The notes under the pieces were generated by a model. The model was not told the DNA's origin and did no database searches. It saw only the letters and a list, made by a program, of their open reading frames with translations. From Collinsella sp. AF33-16 (lineage in GTDB: Bacteria > Actinomycetota > Coriobacteriia > Coriobacteriales > Coriobacteriaceae): a stretch of DNA of 20,766 nucleotides. Below are positions 6,916-14,094 of this stretch, in pieces. Numbering within the stretch: position 1 is the stretch's first letter; every line of letters begins with the position of its first letter. Location: NCBI RefSeq assembly GCF_003475325.1, contig NZ_QRQC01000028.1, positions 1-20,766 on the forward strand. The letters run 5' to 3'. The position numbers and the translations under genes are program-made.

Positions 6916-6954
6916 TTAAGCCGGCGGCAGAATTAGTTCCTGTCGCCGGCTTAA
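6916..6954. terminator. Bidirectional hairpin between convergent genes
   Basis: The left arm (6916-6930) and the right arm (6940-6954) form a 15-bp stem with one G-U pair and a 9-nt loop. It sits between the abiEii stop (6906) and the convergent gene ending at 6976. T-runs are weak on both sides, so termination strength is uncertain. Confidence 0.65.
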
Positions 6955-6975
6955 GACGTTTCTACTGCCTATGCG

Positions 6976-8415
6976 CTATTCGCAGGTCTGGTCGACCACC
7001 TGGGTGACGGCCTTTTTTGCGCCTTCGAGGTCGCGCTGGGCTTGGGCGACAGTGGCCTCGGCTTGTTTCTTTGTCCTTACGACCTCGGCAAAGCGGTTGA
7101 TGGATTCGCTATACTCGCGTGTGCGCGGGTCGAGCGCCGGCGGGACTTCGATCTCAAACAGGTCGCTAGGACGGATGGCGCGGATGCTGGCTGCTTCAGT
7201 TAATGCTTGAATCAGCTGCGCCCCGTGGCCTTCGGTAAGGTATCCAACAATTATCTCCGAAAACACTACGCGCTCATCTTCGGTCATCGTTTGGAATGAC
7301 GGGCGAATGACGGTGGTGTTATGCGAAGCAACCAGATGCTGCTTAGCGTCATCGGAGCTGACGACGAGCAGGTTGGACGCGCCGTAGCGACCCAGCATGC
7401 GCGGCATGACGATATCTCCAGCGCGGAGCTCATAACGATCGAGAACGCTGGGGTCCACCTTTACGAATTTAGAATCCGAGCTATTTTGATTATCTGAAGC
7501 ATCTACGGGCAGAAGATTGCCGTCCTGAAAATCTTGAGATGAGATTCGGCGCACCTCGACTGCGTCAATGTCGTTCGATGTCGTGCTCTCGCGGGGCATG
7601 AATGGCGCGACTCGCGTAAAAGAGTCACCGAGTGTGGCGCTGTAGTTTCGGGTGATGGCGATGAGGCTGATTTTGCCTTTTGAGAGAGCGGCGTGGTGTT
7701 GGAGCAGCTCGCGCGTGGCAAAAGTGGACGTTTCGATTGGCGTCGATCTTGGCGTATTGGTATCAATGCGGGCCCAGTCAGGAGAGATAGAAAAGGTGAT
7801 ATCAGAGTAATACGATGTTTTAGTCACATATTGAAAACGCGGTCCGGGCTCAATTGCGCTGCGAAATGCAACGCTGCGATTTCCTGAAGACAGTATGAGG
7901 AGCGCGCTTGTCATGTAGGGCCTGGGCTCGGAAAGTGGCAAATAAACGACGCTCTCGATGAGCCCTTCGCGTATCAAAATCGTGCGTGCTTGTTCAGCTT
8001 TATCAAGTAAATCGGCGGGAAGTACCACGGCTGCTCGAGTGCGGCCCGAAAGGGCGAGAGCATACAGGCACCAAATAAAAGGACCCCAGTCGCAAAAATC
8101 AAGGTAGCCAGGCTCCAAATAATCGATGAGCGCGGCACTGTCTTTTTCGATATCGTGCTTATTTGCGCGGTAGTAGTTTGATGCATCGACAAACACCGGC
8201 GCTGCATCATCATCGCTTGCATTCTGCTTTCCGGGTTCAAGCTCACAAATATCGGGCACGCCGTTACCGTTTAGGGTAAAGCACTTAGCGAGATCTTCGG
8301 CATCCACAGCGCCAGGCAGACGGACAGTGAGCAGGCGACTGCCTTGTTCCAGGTTAAGCGCGCGCGAGAGGGCGGCGGCGGTGAGGCGTGGCAATGATGA
8401 TGTAGTTTCACGCAT
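6976..8415 (-). CDS. HsdM-HsdS-like fusion with eroded methyltransferase motifs
   Basis: 479 residues. The first ~185 residues follow the downstream half of an N6-adenine methylase: AAVVLPADLLDK (128-139) and GLIESVVYLP (151-160) are hallmark HsdM segments. However, the place where NPPF should precede them reads DWGPF (109-113), and no SAM-binding FxGxG motif is visible. Residues ~285-400 look like an HsdS target-recognition domain (RAGDIVMPRMLGRYG; IRPSDLFEIEVPPALDPRTR), and ~435-479 is a coiled coil typical of specificity subunits. It is probably a non-catalytic DNA-binding or decoy subunit, or a degenerate restriction component. AAAGGG lies 8 nt upstream of the ATG. No hsdR or active hsdM neighbours it. 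It is a single gene on the minus strand, convergent with AbiE and divergent from the 8704 cluster. Confidence 0.7.
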   Translation of the reverse strand: MRETTSSLPRLTAAALSRALNLEQGSRLLTVRLPGAVDAEDLAKCFTLNGNGVPDICELEPGKQNASDDDAAPVFVDASNYYRANKHDIEKDSAALIDYLEPGYLDFCDWGPFIWCLYALALSGRTRAAVVLPADLLDKAEQARTILIREGLIESVVYLPLSEPRPYMTSALLILSSGNRSVAFRSAIEPGPRFQYVTKTSYYSDITFSISPDWARIDTNTPRSTPIETSTFATRELLQHHAALSKGKISLIAITRNYSATLGDSFTRVAPFMPRESTTSNDIDAVEVRRISSQDFQDGNLLPVDASDNQNSSDSKFVKVDPSVLDRYELRAGDIVMPRMLGRYGASNLLVVSSDDAKQHLVASHNTTVIRPSFQTMTEDERVVFSEIIVGYLTEGHGAQLIQALTEAASIRAIRPSDLFEIEVPPALDPRTREYSESINRFAEVVRTKKQAEATVAQAQRDLEGAKKAVTQVVDQTCE

Positions 8416-8627
8416 GTATAGAGCCCTTTCTTCTCAGTGGGTTTATATTAGCAGAAAAATATTAAAATTTCTAATGACGAGAACAGCACGCTGTGCTATC
8501 CTCGAAGCAATCCAAAGCCAACTCAATAGCAATTGCTTGATACATTCGCTTTGTAGCCTTTAGGCAAACTAAGCAATCGAGCAGGATGATTTCACTTATG
8601 AAACTACAGGTTAGATCAATAATCATC

Positions 8628-8660
8628 GTTCTAGCGTCAGAACATTCTAGAACTTAGAAC
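8628..8660. promoter_or_regulatory. Candidate operator with AGAAC repeats
   Basis: GTTCTAG (8628-8634) and CTAGAAC (8647-8653) form an inverted repeat, and AGAAC recurs at 8639, 8649 and 8656. It lies 44 nt upstream of the ATG at 8704, where a repressor site would sit. The rest of 8416-8703 is AT-rich divergent promoter space, with a short palindrome AGCACGCTGTGCT near 8486-8498; I cannot define promoter boxes firmly. Confidence 0.35.
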
Positions 8661-8703
8661 AGACTTACATCAACCACCTGAAACCGGATAGAAAGAAGCA
8701 TTC

Positions 8704-9621
8704 ATGAAGAAACGGGACAGTATTTACGAGGCATTCCTCAGTGCGATCGACGAGGATCTCCGCGGTATGTGCGAAGTGAACAGGAAGGCAGAGCTGCCAC
8801 TTCCGTGTCCGTACTGCGGCGAGAAGAACGTCGAGCGCCTGGCTAAATCGCTCGTTGGCGTGCTGGAAGAGCGCTCGCCCGATATTCCCGGGCTGGTGCC
8901 CGAGCAGTATCGAGCCGATGTACACGAGGCCCGCGAGCTTTTGACTGCTGCGACGCTCGCTTTGCTTTCGCTGTATTTTTCCCCGCGCGATAGCTGCATG
9001 GGCAGCGTGGCAGCCGTGGTGAGCATGTTTAGGCATGGATGTAATGCGGCTTTTAAGTCAGCTGGCGTTCTCTTGTTTGAGCAGGTTACGACAGGGATGA
9101 AGTACAACGTCAAGAAGGATGCCTATATTCCGTCCCCATTCGTGCGCCATATCGATAGCAAAAAGCCTTACGACCGGCTGCACCGCGATGGATCGCGTGG
9201 CTTTACGGCGGATGAAGATGATGCCGTCATGTTTTATAAGCGCTACCTCAAGGTGCAACGACGCGTGTTCGATACGAGTCCGCGTTTCAACTTTGAGTTA
9301 TGCGTCAAACGCCCGTTTGAGGCACTTTTGGACGAACGACACACTTTTTATTACATGGAGGAAAAGATGGAAATCGATTTGGCAACTAAGGTACGGGGGC
9401 TTCAGGACCGCTACCTCCTCAACTGCGCTCGGGCCAAGGGATACGACCTGCTCGACAAGCTGATGATTAATGCATTGCTTGCGTATCTGCGCGACGGGAC
9501 GGTTTCAACTGCTGCTCGCGAGAGTTATCTGGCGCAGGCCGAGCGCCTGATCGGCCACGCGACCAAGTCGTCGCGCTCGGCACAGCTCAATGAGGACGAC
9601 GGTGTCGATCGCATTGCTTAA
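8704..9621 (+). CDS. Unknown protein with CPYC knuckle, first gene of ATPase-ClpP cluster
   Basis: 305 residues. I do not recognise the family. Residues 33-40 read LPCPYCGE, a CxxC knuckle (Cys35, Cys38) that may bind zinc with Cys23 or other ligands, although a full four-ligand site is not obvious. The rest is mostly helical, with a moderately hydrophobic helix at about 79-92 (LLTAATLALLSLYF) and a charged C-terminus. There is no signal peptide. The ATG at 8704 follows GAAAGAAG. The next gene, a VirD4-like ATPase, starts 37 nt after the stop and has a strong ribosome site, so the two are probably co-transcribed and this protein may be its partner or adaptor. Confidence 0.72.
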   Translation: MKKRDSIYEAFLSAIDEDLRGMCEVNRKAELPLPCPYCGEKNVERLAKSLVGVLEERSPDIPGLVPEQYRADVHEARELLTAATLALLSLYFSPRDSCMGSVAAVVSMFRHGCNAAFKSAGVLLFEQVTTGMKYNVKKDAYIPSPFVRHIDSKKPYDRLHRDGSRGFTADEDDAVMFYKRYLKVQRRVFDTSPRFNFELCVKRPFEALLDERHTFYYMEEKMEIDLATKVRGLQDRYLLNCARAKGYDLLDKLMINALLAYLRDGTVSTAARESYLAQAERLIGHATKSSRSAQLNEDDGVDRIA

Positions 9622-9658
9622 CAACCACCAACGTCACGGACAAGAAAGGAGCCACGCC

Positions 9659-11143
9659 ATGTCAGTCATCAAGATGTACGGCTACGAGGCCGCGCAGCAA
9701 ACGGAGTATCAGACCAAGAAGTGGGCGACTAAGGAGGAGATGCAGGCGCTGTCATCCGGCGATGAGCAGCGCGATGTGATCTTGGCGCAAGGTGCCACGG
9801 TGGCTTTCTACGAGGGCGACAAGCACTGGGAGACAAGCGTGTCCAACAATGTTTTTGCCTTTGGCGGTACTGGTAGCGGCAAAACAGCGAGTTTCGTTTT
9901 GCCCAACCTGCTCAACCACCACGAGTGCTGCTATGTGGTCACAGACACCAAGGGCGAGTTACTGCGCCGCACGGGAAAAGGCTTTGAAGAGGACGGCTAC
10001 GAGGTAACGGTTCTCGACACCATCAATCCCGAGCAGTCGTCCGGGTACGATCCCCTGCGCTACGTGATGGATGTCGAGGATATCCCCACCACGGTGGCGG
10101 CAATCATGGAGGGGATCGATCCTGACAGGCGCAGCTTTAGGAACGACCCGTTTTGGGACAACGCGAACGACCTGCTGCTTCGAGCGATTGTTGGAATCCT
10201 GTTCCTCCTGGAGTGCCTTGCTGGCACATTTGCGCCAGGCGGGGATCCTGAGGCTCCGCGCCGCTACCTTAAGATGAACAACGTCTTTAAACTGGCTGCG
10301 CTCATCAAGGTTACGGGAGATGGTGAGGGGCGATTCCCGTTGGACTACCTTGTAGAAGAGGTAGAGTCCAGGGAGTTTCTCGATAAGTATGGTGCGGAGA
10401 ACGCTGATCTGTATGGCGTTGAGCAGTATCGCGATTTTCGAGGTGCGGCAGATAGGACGCTTAAGAGTATTCTGATCACGCTCAATGCAACTATCTCGCG
10501 GCTTAAGACGCCTCAGCTCATGCGCGTTTTTGAGAATGACGAGATGCGTCTTGATCGTATTGACGAGGGCAAGCGCGTGATCGATCTTAAAGTGAGCGAC
10601 AACGATTCGGCTAATGCATGGCTTGCGAACGTTGCCCTTAAGCAGCTGTTTAACCTTGCCCAGCGCCGTGCCGATGCCAGCCCCAGCGGCCATTTGCAGC
10701 GTCGCGTGCAGTTTGTGCTCGATGAGTTTCCCAATGTGGGACGCATCCCCGATTTTGAGCGCAGCATTGCGACCGTGCGCAGTCGCGGCATTAGCTTTTT
10801 GATGTGTGCGCAATCGCTGAGCCAGCTCGATGTCGTGTACGGCAAATCAACGGCGCTTACCATCCTCGATAACTGCGATAGCTTGGTCTATATGGGTGGC
10901 GGCAGCAACATCGCGACGCAGAACTACATAAGCGAACTGTGTGGCGAGTCGGTTTTGGGCACCAAGTACGTGGGCGCCGAGCGCACTGCCGTAGATGTGC
11001 GCGGTTGCGTGATGACCCCAGGCGAGGTTGGGCTTATGCCTCGCACCGATTGCCTGGTCAAGGTGACCGGCATGCGTCCCTTCCGCGCCAAGAAGTACTT
11101 TTGCGACGACCATCCCAATGCAGCTAAGTGGCTAAGGGATTAG
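9659..11143 (+). CDS. Soluble VirD4/TraG-like ATPase (T4CP family)
   Basis: 494 residues. Walker A GGTGSGKT is at 69-76 (Lys75) and Walker B VLDEFPNVG at about 353-361, followed by SRGISFLMCAQSLSQLD, the sensor/arginine-finger stretch typical of TraG/TraD/VirD4 coupling proteins. The C-terminal VMTPGEVGLMPRTDCLVKV is also a family hallmark. Coupling proteins are hexameric ATPases that pump nucleoprotein substrates into a type IV secretion channel, normally anchored by N-terminal membrane helices. This protein lacks them: the N-terminus is polar, so it should be cytosolic. GAAAGGAG lies 8 nt upstream of ATG 9659; the frame is open to an ATG at 9590 inside the previous gene, which is rejected. 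No relaxase or mating-pair genes are nearby, so a non-conjugative role is likely. Confidence 0.88.
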   Translation: MSVIKMYGYEAAQQTEYQTKKWATKEEMQALSSGDEQRDVILAQGATVAFYEGDKHWETSVSNNVFAFGGTGSGKTASFVLPNLLNHHECCYVVTDTKGELLRRTGKGFEEDGYEVTVLDTINPEQSSGYDPLRYVMDVEDIPTTVAAIMEGIDPDRRSFRNDPFWDNANDLLLRAIVGILFLLECLAGTFAPGGDPEAPRRYLKMNNVFKLAALIKVTGDGEGRFPLDYLVEEVESREFLDKYGAENADLYGVEQYRDFRGAADRTLKSILITLNATISRLKTPQLMRVFENDEMRLDRIDEGKRVIDLKVSDNDSANAWLANVALKQLFNLAQRRADASPSGHLQRRVQFVLDEFPNVGRIPDFERSIATVRSRGISFLMCAQSLSQLDVVYGKSTALTILDNCDSLVYMGGGSNIATQNYISELCGESVLGTKYVGAERTAVDVRGCVMTPGEVGLMPRTDCLVKVTGMRPFRAKKYFCDDHPNAAKWLRD

Positions 11144-11181
11144 TCCCTGCAGCTTTGTGTATCCCATCTTGCATATTTTGT

Positions 11182-11223
11182 CGCACGGCTTCCGTTAGCC
11201 GTAAGCCGTGCGGTCCAGTTTTT
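11182..11223 (+). terminator. Hairpin between ATPase and ClpP genes (terminator or attenuator)
   Basis: CGCACGGCTT (11182-11191) pairs perfectly with AAGCCGTGCG (11203-11212) around an 11-nt loop, followed after 6 nt by five Ts (11219-11223). A competing stem ACGGCT (11185-11190)/AGCCGT (11197-11202) uses the same left arm. Two mutually exclusive stems are what an attenuator would show, but a simple partial terminator is equally possible. Confidence 0.5.
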
Positions 11224-11258
11224 GCCTCCTTACCGATTCCGTTTAGAAGGGAATTGCC

Positions 11259-11861
11259 ATGTCCGTTATGTATCGTGAGCCCAGCATCATCAAGAAGTCC
11301 AAGGACGGCCGCGTTGCCGCCGTCGATATGGCAAGCGAGCTGCTTAACAGCCGCGTGCTGCTGCTGGAGGGCGAGGTCAACGATGTGACCTGCAACGGCC
11401 TTATTAAGTCCATGCTGGTGCTGGAACATCAAAGCGCGGCCGAGCCCATCACCCTCATCATCAATAGCCCGGGCGGCAGCGTTACGGCGGGGCTGGCGCT
11501 CATCGACACCATGCAGTCGCTCGATTGCCCCGTGATCACGGTGGGTGAGGGCGTCGTGGCCTCGATGGCCGCGGTGATCTTGGCCTGCGGCGACCACCGC
11601 CAGGTGTACCGCCACACGCAGGTGCTCATTCACCAGCTAATGGGCGGCACGGGCATGGCGCAGCAGACCGATATCGAGATTGTGGCCCAGCATGCGGCAG
11701 CCATGCGTGCCGAGCTGGACGAGCTACTGGCCGAGCACGGCAACCTGAGCGCTCAGGAGTTCCATGAGCTCACCGAGCGCGACTGCTGGTGTAACGCCAA
11801 ACGCGCCCTAGAACTGGGCCTGGTGGACGAAGTGATTGCGCCCAGCAAGAAAGCGCTCTAG
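11259..11861 (+). CDS. ClpP-like serine peptidase, divergent paralogue
   Basis: 200 residues, the normal ClpP size. The catalytic triad is intact: Ser102 in GVVASMAAVIL, His125 in VLIHQLMGG and Asp175 in LTERDCW. The NSPGGSVTAGLALIDTM oxyanion/handle region is conserved. ClpP forms a barrel of two heptamers that degrades proteins fed by an AAA+ unfoldase. This copy lacks the usual propeptide-like N-terminus and has CWCNAK in place of the usual RFMSAEEA-type segment, so it is likely a secondary ClpP rather than the housekeeping one. AGAAGGGA lies 6 nt upstream of the ATG. It sits directly after the VirD4-like ATPase, with no ClpX or ClpA nearby, which hints at a dedicated partnership; that is inference. 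Confidence 0.9.
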   Translation: MSVMYREPSIIKKSKDGRVAAVDMASELLNSRVLLLEGEVNDVTCNGLIKSMLVLEHQSAAEPITLIINSPGGSVTAGLALIDTMQSLDCPVITVGEGVVASMAAVILACGDHRQVYRHTQVLIHQLMGGTGMAQQTDIEIVAQHAAAMRAELDELLAEHGNLSAQEFHELTERDCWCNAKRALELGLVDEVIAPSKKAL

Positions 11862-11935
11862 TGGGGCGCATGCCTTACAAGCACGTTAAACAGGGCGAAT
11901 GAGCACGTAGTTGAACAGCCAGAAAGAGGTTGAAC

Positions 11936-12769
11936 ATGAGCAGGATTTGGGATGTCGACGGTATTGAGTGGGAAGATCTGCCCACCGTGAGCGACCTGCT
12001 GTGCGCTGCGGACACAAAGATCCTGGCACGCGAGGTTGCCCTGCGATACGGCGGCAAGCCGGGCGGCTGCGGCCGCGGCGATAGCGATCGCGGCCTAAAG
12101 CGCGCCCGCCGCAAGCTCAAAAAGCTGCGCAAGATTGATCCCGAGCCCAGCGACAAGATCGTCCTGTTGCCCAAGCACGTCATCAATCGCCGTGGTGCAG
12201 GTCGCAGCTTTGGCCATTACGATGTGAGCCCGTGCGCCTTTACGCGCGACGGCGTGCAAAGGCTAGGGGAAGATGCGCTTGTCGATGTGTATTCGTGGGA
12301 GTTGCTCCCGCTGGGCGAGGAGTCCGCGAGCGTTATGTTGGGCTATCGCGTATGGCTCGGCGGCGAGTGGGACCTATGCGAGCGCTACCGCTTTTTGGCT
12401 GCGGTATGCGCGAGCGTGCTGAATTGCATCCGGGAGGAAAAGGAGCTGCGCAGGTATCTTGAACAGGGCGGTGCTGCTCCCGATATGGACGAGGACGATA
12501 CGGTTGAGGGCATCCGCAGCGACGTGCTATATCCCGAGGAAGTGTTCAACGCAAAGCTTGGCGGCTATTGGGACGAGAGCCTGGGACTCGACCTGCCCTG
12601 GAAAAACGAGCATCGGCAGACCTGCGTGCGAATCGACAGAGCTATCGATGACCTGTTTGCCGATGAAACGAAGCGTTGCGCTGCGGCGCTTGGGAAAAAG
12701 CTTGAGCGCGGATATGAGGAGCGCGGTGAGCAACCGGACGAGGATTTGCTGAACGGGATGTCCTTGTGA
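11936..12769 (+). CDS. Unknown acidic protein, last gene of ATPase-ClpP cluster
   Basis: 277 residues. I do not recognise it securely. The N-terminus reads IWDVDGIEWEDLPTVSDLL, followed by a very basic patch (KRARRKLKKLRK, about 56-67), then a region with ELLPLGEESASVMLGYRVWL and a helical stretch that faintly recalls DUF6557-type proteins; I give that little weight. The C-terminal third is acidic and rich in charged residues. No signal peptide or membrane segment is seen. The ATG at 11936 has GAGG 6 nt upstream; a TTG two codons earlier is less likely. It follows ClpP by 74 nt in the same direction. It could be a substrate, adaptor or regulator of the ClpP-ATPase pair, but nothing in the sequence proves this. 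Confidence 0.7.
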   Translation: MSRIWDVDGIEWEDLPTVSDLLCAADTKILAREVALRYGGKPGGCGRGDSDRGLKRARRKLKKLRKIDPEPSDKIVLLPKHVINRRGAGRSFGHYDVSPCAFTRDGVQRLGEDALVDVYSWELLPLGEESASVMLGYRVWLGGEWDLCERYRFLAAVCASVLNCIREEKELRRYLEQGGAAPDMDEDDTVEGIRSDVLYPEEVFNAKLGGYWDESLGLDLPWKNEHRQTCVRIDRAIDDLFADETKRCAAALGKKLERGYEERGEQPDEDLLNGMSL

Positions 12770-12856
12770 ATGGTTGCTTGCAGTCCGATAAAAATCTGTC
12801 CGGACGAAATGATAGAACGATAGCGTAAATGGCACCCGTACTTTAAGGAGTTAACA

Positions 12857-13336
12857 ATGGAAATCGCCTATAAGGAACTGTTTCGTGTAAACCGTCCTAT
12901 CTGTGGTCCTGGACCAGGAGGTTTCTTCATTAAAAGATTCAAGGAAAGCGGCTACAGTGAGGCTGAATTAATCGATCTAATTACGGAGATGGACTTTTCT
13001 CCGGATGGACGAGGCACGAACATTGGTCTGTACAAGAAATGCGGGATAGTTAAGTGGGCGGTTGAAAAGACATGTTATACGGATTGGAGCCCCACCGTCA
13101 TTGGCTTGGTCTTAACAGTTGCAACCGGCTTTAAGGTCTTTGGATGGGCTAATCAAAAAGCAATACCCTTTTTCGGTAACTTGAATGCATCTCTGTTTCC
13201 GGCGGCTGTTCTAGTTGGCTTACTGGTGTATTCAGTCGCTAGGTTTCAATTTGAGCTAAAGAAGACAAGGCTGCTGTGTGCCCTGGATCATATTGAGACT
13301 ATTGAGGAGGCAAGGCAGGATTGTAAGGCTAAGTAA
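12857..13336 (+). CDS. Two-TM membrane protein, unknown function
   Basis: 159 residues. The N-terminal ~75 residues are soluble, with a Gly/Pro-rich CGPGPGGFFIKRF motif near 16-28. They are followed by two membrane segments (about 81-98 VIGLVLTVATGFKVFGWA and 113-131 FPAAVLVGLLVYSVARFQ) with a short loop, and a charged C-terminal tail (FELKKTRLL to KAK). AAGGAG lies about 8 nt upstream of the ATG. GC is lower than in the genes before it, fitting a recent acquisition. It ends 47 nt before the restriction-modification-like operon, so it may be its first gene or an independent one. Small two-TM proteins near defence operons are sometimes pore-forming effectors, but no known effector motif is visible. 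Confidence 0.72.
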   Translation: MEIAYKELFRVNRPICGPGPGGFFIKRFKESGYSEAELIDLITEMDFSPDGRGTNIGLYKKCGIVKWAVEKTCYTDWSPTVIGLVLTVATGFKVFGWANQKAIPFFGNLNASLFPAAVLVGLLVYSVARFQFELKKTRLLCALDHIETIEEARQDCKAK

Positions 13337-13371
13337 GTTCGCGAACATGCGAGAATGGTGACCGTACCATT
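13337..13371. promoter_or_regulatory. Palindromes upstream of methyltransferase operon
   Basis: GTTCGCGAAC (13337-13346) is a perfect 10-bp palindrome, and AATGGT (13354-13359)/ACCATT (13366-13371) is a second inverted repeat. The ribosome site GAGGG (13372-13376) is directly adjacent. The position suits an operator or translational control hairpin for the R-M genes. No controller (C) protein gene is seen in the window. Confidence 0.4.
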
Positions 13372-13383
13372 GAGGGAAATTGT

Positions 13384-14094
13384 ATGCTAGGGGCCGCGGT
13401 CGTGGATAAACAGATTAAATCAAGAGAGCGTGTCGTCGACCATGGTGAGGTATTCACCAACGAACGCGAGGTTAATGCAATGCTCGACATGGTAGAGGGT
13501 GAGTGCGAGCGCATCGATTCCCGGTTCTTGGAGCCGGCCTGTGGCGATGGTAACTTTCTTGCTGAAGTTCTGCGCCGCAAGCTTGAGGTCGTGAAAAGGC
13601 GCTACGGCAGTTCATCTATTGACTACGAACGACATGCGTTTGTGGCGGTTTCCTCTCTCTACGGCGTGGATCTCCTGTCTGACAACGCTGCAGCCTGTCG
13701 CAAGCGTCTTTTTGAGCAGTTCATCGGAGAATATGCCAAGGTGGCGAAAGGTCGCGTCAACGCCGCATTCTTAGATACAATCCGCACTGTGATTGATATG
13801 AACATCCTTTGCGGTAATGCTCTCTCGATGCGTCTTGTGGACGAGAGTCAGGAAGATACCGACGAGCCAATCATCTTCTCTGAGTGGTCTTTGGCGATGG
13901 GGGATAGGGTCAAGCGCCGCGATTTTCGCCTTGACGAACTTCTTGAGGGGCAGCGGCAGCAAATGAGCCTTTTTGGTTCTTCTGGCTCTCCTTCGTCGGA
14001 ATGGGAATACGACGAAAGCGTTAAGGCATACATTCCTCTGCCGATTCGGGAATATCCTTTGACGAGCATTTATCAGATAGGAGCTGCAGCATGA
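13384..14094 (+). CDS. Adenine DNA methyltransferase-like subunit without NPPY
   Basis: 236 residues. It opens with GEVFTNEREVNAMLDMV, a target-binding/SAM-approach helix seen in Eco57I-like methylases. Motif I FLEPACGDGNFLAEVL (48-63) follows, then YGVDLL (acidic motif II) and MNILCGNALSM. The NPP(Y/F) catalytic motif IV is absent; instead the C-terminal third holds IIFSEWSLAMGDRVKRRDF. It could therefore bind SAM but should not methylate on its own. The next gene, which has NPPY, overlaps it by the 4 nt ATGA, so the two are translationally coupled and probably form a heteromeric methylase. GAGGG lies 7 nt upstream of the ATG. This gene lies downstream of a palindromic control region. Confidence 0.82.
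   Translation: MLGAAVVDKQIKSRERVVDHGEVFTNEREVNAMLDMVEGECERIDSRFLEPACGDGNFLAEVLRRKLEVVKRRYGSSSIDYERHAFVAVSSLYGVDLLSDNAAACRKRLFEQFIGEYAKVAKGRVNAAFLDTIRTVIDMNILCGNALSMRLVDESQEDTDEPIIFSEWSLAMGDRVKRRDFRLDELLEGQRQQMSLFGSSGSPSSEWEYDESVKAYIPLPIREYPLTSIYQIGAAA

Noticed and set aside
9659..11143. Conjugative element coupling protein
   Set aside because: Not accepted as evidence of a conjugative element: no relaxase, VirB4, integrase or mating-channel gene is in the window, and the membrane anchor is missing.
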